A stretch of DNA of 32,892 bases from Haloferula luteola. Its GTDB lineage: Bacteria; Verrucomicrobiota; Verrucomicrobiia; Verrucomicrobiales; Akkermansiaceae. The stretch lies in contig NZ_JACHFD010000035.1 of the NCBI RefSeq assembly GCF_014201715.1, positions 1 through 32,892 of the forward strand. Reading direction: 5' to 3'. This document shows positions 1 to 8,703 of the stretch, one piece after another (position 1 is the first letter of the stretch; every line of letters starts with the position of its first letter). Both the position numbers and the translations under genes were made by a program. The notes below the pieces were generated by a model that saw only the letters and a list, made by a program, of their open reading frames with translations, ran no database searches and was not told the DNA's origin.

Positions 1-108
1 CGTTGCTTTTTGCTGACTTTCAAGGGCGGTAACGCTTTGGGCATGCTTCGCTAAAGCAGATCGTATGCCTGTTAATTCTCTGACGATGCACTAGTTTCCT
101 TCGAAGGG
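1..108. other. Unrecognised edge fragment abutting the truncated sulfatase
   Basis: All three forward frames are closed by stops here (for example TAA at 52-54 and 73-75 in the sulfatase frame), so the missing sulfatase N-terminus is not encoded upstream. The first 17 codons of frame 1 are open from the window edge to 54 and could be the tail of another gene. An imperfect inverted repeat (GGCATGC at 40-46, GTATGCC at 63-69) could be part of a mobile-element end or a terminator stem, but no T-run follows. I do not recognise the sequence. A rearrangement or insertion junction at roughly 75-100 is the simplest reading. Confidence 0.35.
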
Positions 109-2031
109 ATGGGGGATCGGGTTCTTTACAATGGAGATGGGCTTTCCAATGCGAATGCAGACGTGCCGGGCAGGATCACTTGGGCTGAGTGGGAGCAGGG
201 CGCGGATTTGCACACGGATGCGGCGATCGCCTTCATCCAAGCGGCGCATGCAGCGGGGAAGCCTTTCTATGTGCATGTTCCGTACAATGATACTCATTCG
301 CCTTACGATGTGGATCCGGGGCATGAGAACGATTTCGATCACATCACCACGAATACCAACGGCAAGTTGTTTTTGGGAGAGCTGCACGCACTGGATGAGC
401 AGATCGGTCGATTGGTGGCTGCGGTGGACGATCTCGGCATTGCCGAGGAGACGCTCATTTTGGTGATTGGTGACAACGGGGCTCCGAACGACACGATCAA
501 TGCGATTTTGACCCGCAATGGCGGTCTGCGTGGAGGCAAAGGGACTTTGTGGGAGGGTGGGATTCGTGAGCCGTTCATGGTGCGGATGCCGGGAACGGTG
601 CCATCGGGTGTGGTGAATGAGACCACGGCCGTTTCGACCTTGGATTTGTTTCCTACCTACTGCGCCTTGGCGGGGTTGCCATTGCCGGCTGCGCCTTTTG
701 CTGGGGAGAATCAACTCGACGTCTTCAAGGGTTCGGATCGAGCTCGGGAACGTCCGCTGTTTTGGGAGTATGGCACCTCGTTGCCGACGCACCCTGGGAG
801 CCCGTTGCTAGCGGTTCGGGAAGGCGATTGGAAATTTTTGTGCGATCCAGACGGCAGTGAGCGGGCGCTTTATGATCTTTCCCGTGATCGAGAGGAGACG
901 CGGAACTTGGTGGACGACGCTGCCTATGCGGAAAAGGTGGCTCGGCTCGAGGCGATGTTGATCCAGTGGTATCAGGAGATCGTGCGAGGGGAAATCGGTG
1001 AGAGCTATGTGGCGGCGCCCGGAGAACCGGCGGGGCTGGTGGTGGCGGACGATTATGATCTTTCTGATCATGCGTCCGAAGCGACGGGTTTCGGGACGGG
1101 CAGCGGCGTGAATGAGGATTTGGGGAGTCGCTTGAGCGGAATGCTCGCCTCATCTCTGAGCTACGTGCAGACGAATGTTGGCAAGGCTGCGTCGGCTCAC
1201 TCGATCACCGATGACCGGTTGACGATTGCCGAGGCGGCGAATCCAACGGCCTTTCAGTTCTCCGCGGACGGGACGACGGCGTATGACTTCGGGCCGCATC
1301 TGGCGGGTCGCCGTTACGAATGGCGTGTGGTGATGGACTATGATGATGGGGTCGTTTCGGAGCCCCGGATGACCTTGGGAATCGCGGATTCGGCGAGTCC
1401 TGCCGCTGGGGTGGGTGATCACGATCTAGGGATTCAGTTGGATTTGGTTTCCGGCAATACGGTGTCGGTTTTCAAGCGCATGGATGCCAATTCTCAGGCG
1501 ACGGGGGCGGATATCAATGCGGCGATCGCCACAGGGCTGCCGATGGGAGAGCCGGTGACGGTGCGGGTCTTGATCGATGAAGCGGAGGGGGATTTGAGCT
1601 ATCCTGCCACTTACGAGATTTGGGTGAATGGGCAGTTGGTGGATTCCGGAGAGATGGTTTTCGGCAATGCTTCGCGGTATTTGATTTTCGACACGGCTCC
1701 TAATGTGGGACCGGCGAGTTATGATGACTTTGCCTTGGAGACTCTCGATCAAGGACGGGATCGGCTGGCGCGGGTTCCGGTGGTGGGGGTATCGGAAACG
1801 GAGGTGACGCCCCTCGACGGGGTGGAGCATGCTCGGGTTTACTGGACGACCCAGCCGGGTCAAACGGTGGGTTTGTGGATTTCTCGGGATTTGGTGAGCT
1901 GGGAGCCGGTGACGGAGAACGGTGAGCCGGTCGAGGTGAGCACGGAGTATGGGACCATCCGCTGGCAGGATGTGACGATTCCAGAAGGCTTCCGCGAGCG
2001 TTCGTTCGTGCGTTTGGAGACGGTCGATTGA
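109..2031 (+). CDS. Sulfatase-family hydrolase, N-terminally truncated (probable gene remnant)
   Basis: This 640-residue frame contains the C-terminal half of a type I sulfatase, the enzymes that remove sulfate esters from (often algal) polysaccharides. Visible family features are the HSP segment near residue 63, the metal-binding DNG at 122-124 and GGLRGGKGTLWEGG around 137-150, whose lysine lies in the sulfate-binding region. The N-terminal 100 or so residues, with the formylglycine motif C/S-x-P-x-R and any signal peptide, are absent, and no open frame upstream supplies them. After about residue 310 there is a beta-rich LamG-like domain, then a short C-terminal domain typical of verrucomicrobial exoproteins. 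The ATG at 109 lacks a convincing ribosome-binding site, and family-like sequence seems to begin a few codons before it. The product is therefore probably inactive. That it is a sulfatase fragment is clear; whether it is expressed is unknown. Confidence 0.8.
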   Translation: MGDRVLYNGDGLSNANADVPGRITWAEWEQGADLHTDAAIAFIQAAHAAGKPFYVHVPYNDTHSPYDVDPGHENDFDHITTNTNGKLFLGELHALDEQIGRLVAAVDDLGIAEETLILVIGDNGAPNDTINAILTRNGGLRGGKGTLWEGGIREPFMVRMPGTVPSGVVNETTAVSTLDLFPTYCALAGLPLPAAPFAGENQLDVFKGSDRARERPLFWEYGTSLPTHPGSPLLAVREGDWKFLCDPDGSERALYDLSRDREETRNLVDDAAYAEKVARLEAMLIQWYQEIVRGEIGESYVAAPGEPAGLVVADDYDLSDHASEATGFGTGSGVNEDLGSRLSGMLASSLSYVQTNVGKAASAHSITDDRLTIAEAANPTAFQFSADGTTAYDFGPHLAGRRYEWRVVMDYDDGVVSEPRMTLGIADSASPAAGVGDHDLGIQLDLVSGNTVSVFKRMDANSQATGADINAAIATGLPMGEPVTVRVLIDEAEGDLSYPATYEIWVNGQLVDSGEMVFGNASRYLIFDTAPNVGPASYDDFALETLDQGRDRLARVPVVGVSETEVTPLDGVEHARVYWTTQPGQTVGLWISRDLVSWEPVTENGEPVEVSTEYGTIRWQDVTIPEGFRERSFVRLETVD

Positions 2032-2083
2032 TTCGGTTTCCCCTGGTGCTTGATCGCGCGTCGGGCTGCGGCATGCTGCGGCG

Positions 2084-4129
2084 ATGGCGCGCGACTACAC
2101 CCTGCATCGGAAACCCACCGGACCGGCGTCCGGAATTGACTACCGGGCTGAGCTCAACGACGAGCAGTTCGGAGCGGTGACCTCATCTCCGGGGCGTGCC
2201 TTGGTGATTGCCGGTGCCGGATCGGGAAAAACCCGGACGTTGACTTATCGGGTGGCGTACTTGCTGGATCAAGGAATCGATGCACGGCACATTCTCTTGC
2301 TGACGTTCACCAACAAAGCGGCGCGGGAGATGACGGAGCGGGTTCGGTCGTTGGTTCCTCACGATGTTTCTGCCTTGTGGAGTGGAACGTTCCACTCGAT
2401 TGGGAACCGGATTCTGCGCCGACATGCGGAGGAGTTGGGGTTCACGAAATCGTTTTCCATTCTCGATACCGACGATCAGAAGTCTTTGTTGGCGAGTGTG
2501 GTCGGATCGATGGCGATCGATACGAAGGTTCGACGTTTTCCGAAGGCCGATGTGTTGGTTTCGATGTTCAGCCTCGAAAGGAATACTGGGGAGGCGCTCA
2601 AGGATATTCTGGCGGTCCGCTATCCGTATTTCGACTCCTGGCAGCGGGAAATCCATGAGGTGCGGGATGCCTACGCGCGGAGAAAGCAAGAGACGAACTC
2701 GATGGATTTCGATGATCTCCTGTTGAAGACCCTAGAGCTGTTTCGGGATCATCCGGACATTCTGGCGCTTTATCAGCAGCGGTTCCGGCATTTGTTGGTG
2801 GATGAATATCAAGACACGAATTCGGTGCAGAGTGAGTTGATTGATCTGCTTGCCGCAGGGGGCTCGTCGGTGATGGCGGTGGGCGATGATGCGCAGTCGA
2901 TTTACTCGTGGCGGGGTGCTGACATGGGAAACATCCTGTCGTTTCCGAAACGGCACGACGGATGTCGGGTGTTCAAGATTGAGACGAACTACCGCAGTGT
3001 TCCGGAGATTTTGGAGCTATCGAATGCGGCGATTCGCGCGAACCGGTCGAGATTTGAGAAGGATCTGCGGTCTTCCCGAGAGGTGCTGGGAGTGAAGCCG
3101 GCGCTGGTTCCCTTGGAAGATCCCTCGGCACAGGCACAATTTGTGGCGCAGCGGATTCTGGAGTTGAGGGATGAAGGCGTCCCGCTGGAGGAGATGGCGG
3201 TTTTGTATCGAGCGCACTTCCAATCATTGGAGATTCAAATGGAGCTGACGTCTCGAGGGATTCCCTTTGCGATCACGAGTGGTCTGCGTTTTTTCGAGCA
3301 AGCACACATCAAGGATGTGGCGGCGTTTTTGCGATTGGTGACCAACCGGCGGGATGAGATGAGTTTCAAGCGCATCCTGCAATTGATGCCGGGGATCGGG
3401 AACAAGGGGGCAGAAAAGCTGTGGAGCGAGTGGCGGAAGTCGGGTGCGGCAACGGCGGAGGAGGCTCCCGATTGGCCGGCGGCTCTGGCCTTGAAGGGGG
3501 TTCCCAAGAAGGCGGCAAAAATGTGGGAACAGCTTGGATACATCCTGGCGGAGATGACGCCGGGGGGCTCATTCGCCCGGCCTGGGGACATGATCTACAG
3601 TGTGCTGGAGGGGATGTACGATGATCACCTGAAGGCAAGCTATGACAATTACGAGAACCGTCGGAGTGATATTGAGCAACTGATGGCCTACGCCAGTCAG
3701 TTCGAGGACATCCTTGAGTTTCTCTCGCAGCTCTCGCTGTTGGGGGGAGCGGACGGAGAACCGGGAGGCAAGCGCGAGGAGCAGGACACGGAGAAGATCA
3801 CGCTGTCGTCGATTCACCAGGCCAAGGGGCTGGAGTGGAAGGCGGTGTTTTTGGTGTGGCTCGCGGATGGTGCCTTTCCGAATGGAAGGATCATTGAGGC
3901 GGACGATGAAGCGATGATGGAGGAAGAACGGCGGCTGTTTTATGTGGCGCTGACTCGTGCAAAGGATGAGCTGTATTTGAGCTATCCGCTGATCAATCCG
4001 AAGAGCTACAGCGGTGAAGTGATCCAGCGGCCGTCTCGGTTCCTTGATGATTTTCCGAAGGAGATGGTGGAGGAATGGAATGTGTCCCCGCGTTGGGGTG
4101 ATTCTTGGGAAGTGGACGAGCCTTTTTGA
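2084..4129 (+). CDS. UvrD/PcrA/Rep-type ATP-dependent DNA helicase (superfamily 1A)
   Basis: A 681-residue 3'-5' DNA helicase-like protein of the UvrD/PcrA/Rep group, which unwinds DNA in repair and replication restart. The SF1A motifs occur in order: Q motif LNDEQ at 24-28, Walker A AGAGSGKT at 43-50, motif Ia TFTNKAAREM at 74-83, Walker B VDEYQDT at 239-245, motif III GDDAQSIYSWRGA near 267-279, motif IV TNYRS at 301-305, motif V HQAKGLEW at 578-585 and motif VI FYVALTRAK at 619-627. At 681 residues it is slightly shorter than typical PcrA/UvrD. The ATG at 2084 was chosen because it lies about 20 residues before the Q motif. The gene follows the sulfatase remnant by 52 bp and precedes the halogenase-like gene on the same strand by 77 bp. 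Assignment to a specific orthologue (uvrD, pcrA or rep) cannot be made from sequence alone. Confidence 0.95.
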   Translation: MARDYTLHRKPTGPASGIDYRAELNDEQFGAVTSSPGRALVIAGAGSGKTRTLTYRVAYLLDQGIDARHILLLTFTNKAAREMTERVRSLVPHDVSALWSGTFHSIGNRILRRHAEELGFTKSFSILDTDDQKSLLASVVGSMAIDTKVRRFPKADVLVSMFSLERNTGEALKDILAVRYPYFDSWQREIHEVRDAYARRKQETNSMDFDDLLLKTLELFRDHPDILALYQQRFRHLLVDEYQDTNSVQSELIDLLAAGGSSVMAVGDDAQSIYSWRGADMGNILSFPKRHDGCRVFKIETNYRSVPEILELSNAAIRANRSRFEKDLRSSREVLGVKPALVPLEDPSAQAQFVAQRILELRDEGVPLEEMAVLYRAHFQSLEIQMELTSRGIPFAITSGLRFFEQAHIKDVAAFLRLVTNRRDEMSFKRILQLMPGIGNKGAEKLWSEWRKSGAATAEEAPDWPAALALKGVPKKAAKMWEQLGYILAEMTPGGSFARPGDMIYSVLEGMYDDHLKASYDNYENRRSDIEQLMAYASQFEDILEFLSQLSLLGGADGEPGGKREEQDTEKITLSSIHQAKGLEWKAVFLVWLADGAFPNGRIIEADDEAMMEEERRLFYVALTRAKDELYLSYPLINPKSYSGEVIQRPSRFLDDFPKEMVEEWNVSPRWGDSWEVDEPF

Positions 4130-4206
4130 AGATGGAAGAGGACAAGCTGGATCATTGACGCCCGGCCACAGGATTTGGAGAGTCAGGGTCAATCTATTGG
4201 AGACTC

Positions 4207-5721
4207 ATGACGATCGAGGAAGTGGTGATTCTGGGCGGTGGCAGTGCGGGCTTGATGGCAGCGGTGACGCTGAAGCGCAAGATGCCGGAATTGAAGGTGA
4301 CGGTGCTGCGGAGTCAGGAGTTGGGAACGATTGGGGTGGGAGAGGGCACGACCCCGAATTTCACGGAGCATGTGCTCGGCTATCTGGGGGTGCATCCCAA
4401 GATGTTTTATGAAGTGGCCCAGCCGACGTGGAAGCTCGGATTGCGTTTGGAATGGGGTCAACGGCCCCACTACGATTTTAGTTTTGCGCTGAATCTCGAT
4501 GCCCACTGGAGCGACCTGCCGATGTCGAATGGCTACTATCTCGATGAATCGTTTGAGGCGGGAAACCCGGCGGGCGCGATGATGGCGGCGGGAAAGGTGT
4601 TTGCCCGCCGTGCGGATGGGAGCCCGGAGGTGGCGCCATGGCATGCGTTTCATGTCGAGAATGTGAAATTGATCCGGCTCTTTGAGCAGTTGTCACGAGG
4701 TTTAGGGGTTGAATTGGTCGAGGGAAGGGTGGCGGCCGTGGAGCGTGGAGGGGAGGGAGTGCGTGCGCTCGTGACGGAGGATGGGCGGCGGTTCAGGGCG
4801 GATCTGTTTGTGGATGCCAGCGGATTTCGGAGTGAGTTGCTGGGGACGGCGCTGGAGGAACCGTTCGTCGATTTTGGGAAGCGGCACCTTTTTTGTGACC
4901 GGGCGGTGGTGGGGGGATGGGAGCGTTCCGGAGAGCCGATTTTGCCGTACACGACGGCGGAGACGATGGATTCAGGATGGTGCTGGCGCATCGAACACGA
5001 GCGTTGGATTCATCGCGGCTATGTCTATGGCTCAGGGTGGATTTCCGATGAGGAAGCGGAGGCGGAATTCGTGCGCAAGAACCCCAAGGCGGCGGGTCGC
5101 ACGCGGGTCGTGAAGTTTCGGTCAGGATTCCACCGGAGGAGCTGGGTGGGAAACGTCGTGGCGATCGGCAATTCGGCGGGTTTCGTCGAACCACTTGAGG
5201 CGACGGCCTTGATGCTGGTGAGCAATGCGTCGCGGGATCTCACCAATCTTTTGCTCAAGATGGGCCGGCGAGTGAGCGATTCGATGCGCGATCTCTACAA
5301 TCGGCGGATGGAAGCTTCGTGGACGGACATTCGGGATTTTCTGGCGATTCACTACCGCTTCAATGACCGCCTGGATACGCCATTTTGGCGCCATTGCCGG
5401 GAAGAAACAGACCTTTCCGGAGTGGAGGAGTTGTTACGATTTTACCGGGAAAATGGACCGAGCGGTTATGCGCGGTATGCCTTGCCGAATTCCCTAAATG
5501 ACTTTGGGGTCGAGGGGTATTTGGTGATGTTGGTGGGAAATCGAGTTCCCCATGCGCATCCCTACCGTGCGAGTGACGCCGAGCGTCAGCGCTGGAATCA
5601 GCACCGAGCGGAATTGTTGGATCAGGCGCGAAACGGGTTTGATGTGGCGGAGGCTCTGGCTTGGTTCCGACGTCACGGGTGGAATCACCTCGTGGGGGTG
5701 ATCGGTGCCAGTCCGAGCTGA
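4207..5721 (+). CDS. Flavin-dependent tryptophan-halogenase family protein
   Basis: A 504-residue member of the tryptophan halogenase family (PF04820), FAD-dependent enzymes that use reduced flavin, O2 and halide. The N-terminus has the dinucleotide-binding motif GGGSAG at residues 10-15 and the family signature GVGEGTTPN around 43-51. Lys76 (in TWKLGL) aligns with the catalytic lysine of PrnA/RebH, and Glu331 (in GFVEPLEAT) with the catalytic glutamate. The W-x-W-x-I-P signature of classical halogenases is altered to W258-C-W260-R-I-E, losing the proline. A TGGAG ribosome-binding site lies 5 nt before the ATG, supporting this start. No flavin reductase, TonB receptor or biosynthetic gene is adjacent, so the substrate is unknown. 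Family members next to TonB receptors in marine bacteria often have no known activity, and halogenation is not assured. Confidence 0.88.
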   Translation: MTIEEVVILGGGSAGLMAAVTLKRKMPELKVTVLRSQELGTIGVGEGTTPNFTEHVLGYLGVHPKMFYEVAQPTWKLGLRLEWGQRPHYDFSFALNLDAHWSDLPMSNGYYLDESFEAGNPAGAMMAAGKVFARRADGSPEVAPWHAFHVENVKLIRLFEQLSRGLGVELVEGRVAAVERGGEGVRALVTEDGRRFRADLFVDASGFRSELLGTALEEPFVDFGKRHLFCDRAVVGGWERSGEPILPYTTAETMDSGWCWRIEHERWIHRGYVYGSGWISDEEAEAEFVRKNPKAAGRTRVVKFRSGFHRRSWVGNVVAIGNSAGFVEPLEATALMLVSNASRDLTNLLLKMGRRVSDSMRDLYNRRMEASWTDIRDFLAIHYRFNDRLDTPFWRHCREETDLSGVEELLRFYRENGPSGYARYALPNSLNDFGVEGYLVMLVGNRVPHAHPYRASDAERQRWNQHRAELLDQARNGFDVAEALAWFRRHGWNHLVGVIGASPS

Positions 5722-5724
5722 AGT

Positions 5725-7047
5725 TCATGGCACCTGAGGATTGAGGCGGTTGTCGAGCCATGCCAGGGCGGAGTCGCGAGAAGGGAAGCGGCCTTCGAGT
5801 TGTTCGGTGAGCGCATCGTCGAGGATTTCACGGAAAGTCGGGCTTGGTGAAAGCCCGCGGGCGATGAGATCCCGGCCGTTGAGGAGAGGAGTGGGCAGAG
5901 TCGGAGAATTGTCGAATTCACCACGCTTGGAGACAAGGAAATCGTAGTTGTCGGTGAAGCCATTCGACGAGGCACAATCGACGCGGTGAAGTTCGAGCTC
6001 CTGAATGAAGGTGGGAGTCGCCATGAAGCGCTTCAGCTTGGCGGTGCGCATGTCTTGGACGTGCATGAACTGCATGTGGCGAGAGACCATGAAAGCGACG
6101 TCGTCGATGAGGCTGTTCGGGTACTTCAAGCGGCGTAGGATGTTTTCGGCCATGGTGGCACCAAGGGCATCGTGTCCATTGAATCGGATGCGGCCATCGG
6201 GATCGACGGTGCGGGTGGGGGGTTTGGCAATGTCGTGGAGGAGGACGGCGAGGACGAGCGCCAGCGGAGCTTCGTCATCGAGCATGTCCAGCATGATCCG
6301 AGTGTGGGTGTAGACGTCTCCTTCGGGATGCCATTGGGGTGGCTGGTCGCAGCCGATGAGGTCGCGGAGTTCGGGGAGGAAGATGTCGATCAAACCGGAT
6401 CGCGTGAGGAGTTCGATGCCGAGGGCGCGATGCGGGCCGGTGAGGATGCGAGAGAACTCGTCGCGGATCCGCTCCACCGAGATGCGCTGGAGCGAAGGTG
6501 CGAATTGCTGGATGGCGGCCCAGGTGGCGGGTTCGAGGGTGAATCCGAGGCGGGTGGCGAACCGAACGGCCCTGAGCAAGCGAAGGGCATCCTCCTGAAA
6601 GCGGTCTTCCGGATTTCCGACGGTGCGCAGGGTCCGGGTCTGAAGATCGGCGAGTCCTCCGACATGGTCGATGATTTCGCCGGTTTCAGGATTTTCGAAG
6701 AGGGCGTTGATGGTGAAATCGCGGCGGGCGGCATCCTCTTCAGGAGTGGAAAATTCGACGGATTCCGGCCGGCGACCGTCTTTGTATGATCCATCGGTCC
6801 GAAAGGTTGCGATTTCTGTCGCGTGGCCGTGGTGGCGGACGATGACGACGCCGAAGTGGGCGCCCACTTCATTGGAGCCGGGAAAGAGCCGCAGCACTTC
6901 CTGAGGAGTGGCGGAGGTGGCAATGTCATAATCTTTGGGCTCCACGCCGAGGAGTCGATCGCGCACGCAGCCCCCGGCAAATAAAGCCAAATGGCCAGCT
7001 TGGGAGAGCTTCCGAGCCAGCTTGAGGGCGGAATCATGCGGGTTCAT
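5725..7047 (-). CDS. CCA tRNA nucleotidyltransferase / poly(A) polymerase family, with HD domain
   Basis: A 440-residue class II nucleotidyltransferase that probably adds or repairs the 3'-CCA end of tRNA. The head domain shows GGCVRDRLLG from residue 25, the metal-binding DxD as D39/D41 (KDYDIATSA), RRDFTINAL at 108-116 (family motif B/C) and the RNA-binding stretch RFQEDALRLLRAVRFA from 149. A C-terminal HD phosphohydrolase-like domain is visible as H271-D272 (LLHDIAKP), preceded by HPEGDVYTHTR at 240-250. This is the architecture of bacterial CCA-adding enzymes with an HD domain. The gene converges on the halogenase gene with a 3-bp gap and diverges from the methyltransferase gene. The tRNA-Val gene in this window already encodes its own CCA, so for that tRNA the enzyme would act in repair. 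PcnB-type poly(A) polymerase is the main alternative. Confidence 0.92.
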   Translation of the reverse strand: MNPHDSALKLARKLSQAGHLALFAGGCVRDRLLGVEPKDYDIATSATPQEVLRLFPGSNEVGAHFGVVIVRHHGHATEIATFRTDGSYKDGRRPESVEFSTPEEDAARRDFTINALFENPETGEIIDHVGGLADLQTRTLRTVGNPEDRFQEDALRLLRAVRFATRLGFTLEPATWAAIQQFAPSLQRISVERIRDEFSRILTGPHRALGIELLTRSGLIDIFLPELRDLIGCDQPPQWHPEGDVYTHTRIMLDMLDDEAPLALVLAVLLHDIAKPPTRTVDPDGRIRFNGHDALGATMAENILRRLKYPNSLIDDVAFMVSRHMQFMHVQDMRTAKLKRFMATPTFIQELELHRVDCASSNGFTDNYDFLVSKRGEFDNSPTLPTPLLNGRDLIARGLSPSPTFREILDDALTEQLEGRFPSRDSALAWLDNRLNPQVP

Positions 7048-7105
7048 GCCACAAACAATTCAATTTCATGTTGGCAGATTCAAGCAGCGAGGAATCTTAG
7101 GGTGC

Positions 7106-7717
7106 ATGATTCGCGAGGTGAGGGAGGCAGGACCGGAAGACGGGGAAACGTCCCCGCGTCGTTGGGCGCCAAACAGCAAGGAGTTGCATAAGATGCGATT
7201 CTTGATGGAGAATGAGCGTTGGATTCGACGTCAAATCTCGTGGATTCCGGAGGACAAGATTCAAGGGATCGTCGAATGGGGTGCAGGCGACGGACGGTTG
7301 CTGGGGCATTTGTCGAAGTTTGGGGCGACGATCGGGGTGGATTCGCACAGCCGTCCTGCGGGTTTGCCGGATGAGGTGGATTGGTTGCAGGGCTCGCCAT
7401 GGGAAGTGCGGGCAGCTGGCAGCGTGCTGGTGGTGAACGGGGTGTTCCATCACTTTGAAAGTGGTGAATTGCTCCAATTGGGGAGGAAGGTCGAAGCCTT
7501 CGATTTCTTAGTGGTCGCGGAGCCATGGCGTTCGGCCGAAGTTCTCCGTGGTCGAGATGGAGGAGGTGCGGATGAAGCTGCCAGATTGGAGAGCTTTGTG
7601 AAATCGGGGTTTCAGCCCGGCGAGCTGCAAGAGGCTTTGGGCCTGAAGGGCTGGCGGTTTTATGAGAAATCTTCCCGTCACGGTGCGCTTCGCAGCGTCG
7701 CTTGGAAAGAAGCCTAA
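7106..7717 (+). CDS. Small SAM-dependent methyltransferase-like protein (KsgA-like fold)
   Basis: A protein of about 203 residues with a class I SAM-binding motif (VEWGAGDGRL, about residues 56-65) preceded by ELHKMRFLMENERWIRR, which resembles the N-terminal segment of the KsgA/RsmA dimethyladenosine transferases. The NLxY/NIPY-type catalytic motif of KsgA is not evident: the corresponding strand reads VLVVNGVFHHF. The substrate is therefore unknown, and an rRNA methyltransferase is not supported. The ATG at 7106 preserves the KsgA-like N-terminal block. A second ATG at 7193 has a much better ribosome-binding site (AAGGAG, 9 nt upstream) and would give about 175 residues; either may be used. 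The gene is divergent from the CCA-enzyme gene and overlaps the end of the convergent eboC-like gene by 4 bp. Confidence 0.72.
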   Translation: MIREVREAGPEDGETSPRRWAPNSKELHKMRFLMENERWIRRQISWIPEDKIQGIVEWGAGDGRLLGHLSKFGATIGVDSHSRPAGLPDEVDWLQGSPWEVRAAGSVLVVNGVFHHFESGELLQLGRKVEAFDFLVVAEPWRSAEVLRGRDGGGADEAARLESFVKSGFQPGELQEALGLKGWRFYEKSSRHGALRSVAWKEA

Positions 7718-8700
7718 GTGGCTGGAGCGATTCGTTGGAGCCAGCGACCGAGGCCGAAGGCGAGGAGGGGAAGGGTCACCCCGGCGATGACGAGGGGGTG
7801 CCCGGAAAGTTTTTCTCCGGGCATCAAAGTCGATGTGGCTGCCGGGACACAGGCGATCCAATCGATGAGAGGGATTCCCGCTAAGAGGGCGGATACGAAG
7901 CGGGGAAGTGGCTTGCGGAAGAGGGAAAAGGTCAGTGCCAGCCAGCCAAGGAATGGGATCAGTCCCAGCAAGGTCCAAAGGGGATAGCTGGGCATCCACC
8001 AAGCAGAGAGTGCCGCGACGGGGATCCCCAATAAGGCGCGCGCCAGGACCGTCATCCCTGGAGGAGGCGTGCCGAGGCTTTCATAACGGGCACTGAGAGA
8101 GAGTCCGCACAGATAGCTGAAGAGCCCGAGGGCGTGGGTCAGCAGGAAACTGCTGGCGATGGCCTGTTCGGAGATTTGCTGGGTGAGGGGGAGTGCGGTG
8201 CCTTGTTCCTGACCCCATGGACCCACGGGGGAGAGCGCTAGGAAGCCGAGTCCATAGAGGCCGGCCCGACACGCCGCCATAGGGAGAACGGCCCACAGAT
8301 GGCGTTTGTGAGCCCAGGTGTAGAGGACGATGCAGCTGGAAATCAGCAGCACGTTGAGGAAGACGGCTGGACCGAGAAAGGCCGCGAGGAGGAGGGCAAG
8401 TGTGAGGAGAGATACGCCCCCAATGAGGTAGCTTGCGGGACGGAATTTCCCGCTGGGGAGAGCCCGTTCCGGGCGGTGGGTGGCATCCCACTCCCGATCA
8501 TACCAGTCGTTGAGAAGATTTCCTGCGAACAGCAACAGCACGCCGAGGGTGGCGAGGAGGCTCAAGGGCGCTAGGCTACCCCAAGTCTGGTGTTGATGAC
8601 GAAATCCCCAATACCAAACCCCCAATAGGAAGCCGAGGGTGACATTGCTGACGACGCTGGGGGCGTTGGCAAGGCGGAGGCTGGCAAGGAGTGAACGCAT
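7714..8700 (-). CDS. eboC: UbiA-family prenyltransferase, EboC-like
   Basis: A 328-residue polytopic membrane protein of the UbiA superfamily, which condenses prenyl diphosphates with aromatic or other acceptors in the membrane. The first Asp-rich motif is N64-D65-W-Y-D68-R-E-W-D72, followed by RPERALPSGK at about 77-86, diagnostic for UbiA proteins. The second Asp motif is weak: the C-terminal half has LIDW rather than the usual DxxxD. Seven to nine hydrophobic segments are apparent. The gene starts 3 bp after the eboE stop on the same strand, so the two are almost certainly co-transcribed. That pairing is why I favour EboC over MenA or UbiA, whose quinone-pathway neighbours are absent. In established ebo clusters EboC is the UbiA-like membrane component needed for export of metabolite precursors. 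The family is certain; EboC identity rests on context. Confidence 0.85.
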   Translation of the reverse strand: MRSLLASLRLANAPSVVSNVTLGFLLGVWYWGFRHQHQTWGSLAPLSLLATLGVLLLFAGNLLNDWYDREWDATHRPERALPSGKFRPASYLIGGVSLLTLALLLAAFLGPAVFLNVLLISSCIVLYTWAHKRHLWAVLPMAACRAGLYGLGFLALSPVGPWGQEQGTALPLTQQISEQAIASSFLLTHALGLFSYLCGLSLSARYESLGTPPPGMTVLARALLGIPVAALSAWWMPSYPLWTLLGLIPFLGWLALTFSLFRKPLPRFVSALLAGIPLIDWIACVPAATSTLMPGEKLSGHPLVIAGVTLPLLAFGLGRWLQRIAPAT

Positions 8701-8703
8701 GAA

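Noticed and set aside
7714..8700. Naming the UbiA protein MenA or UbiA
   Set aside because: No menaquinone or ubiquinone gene is nearby, and the 3-bp link to eboE favours EboC.
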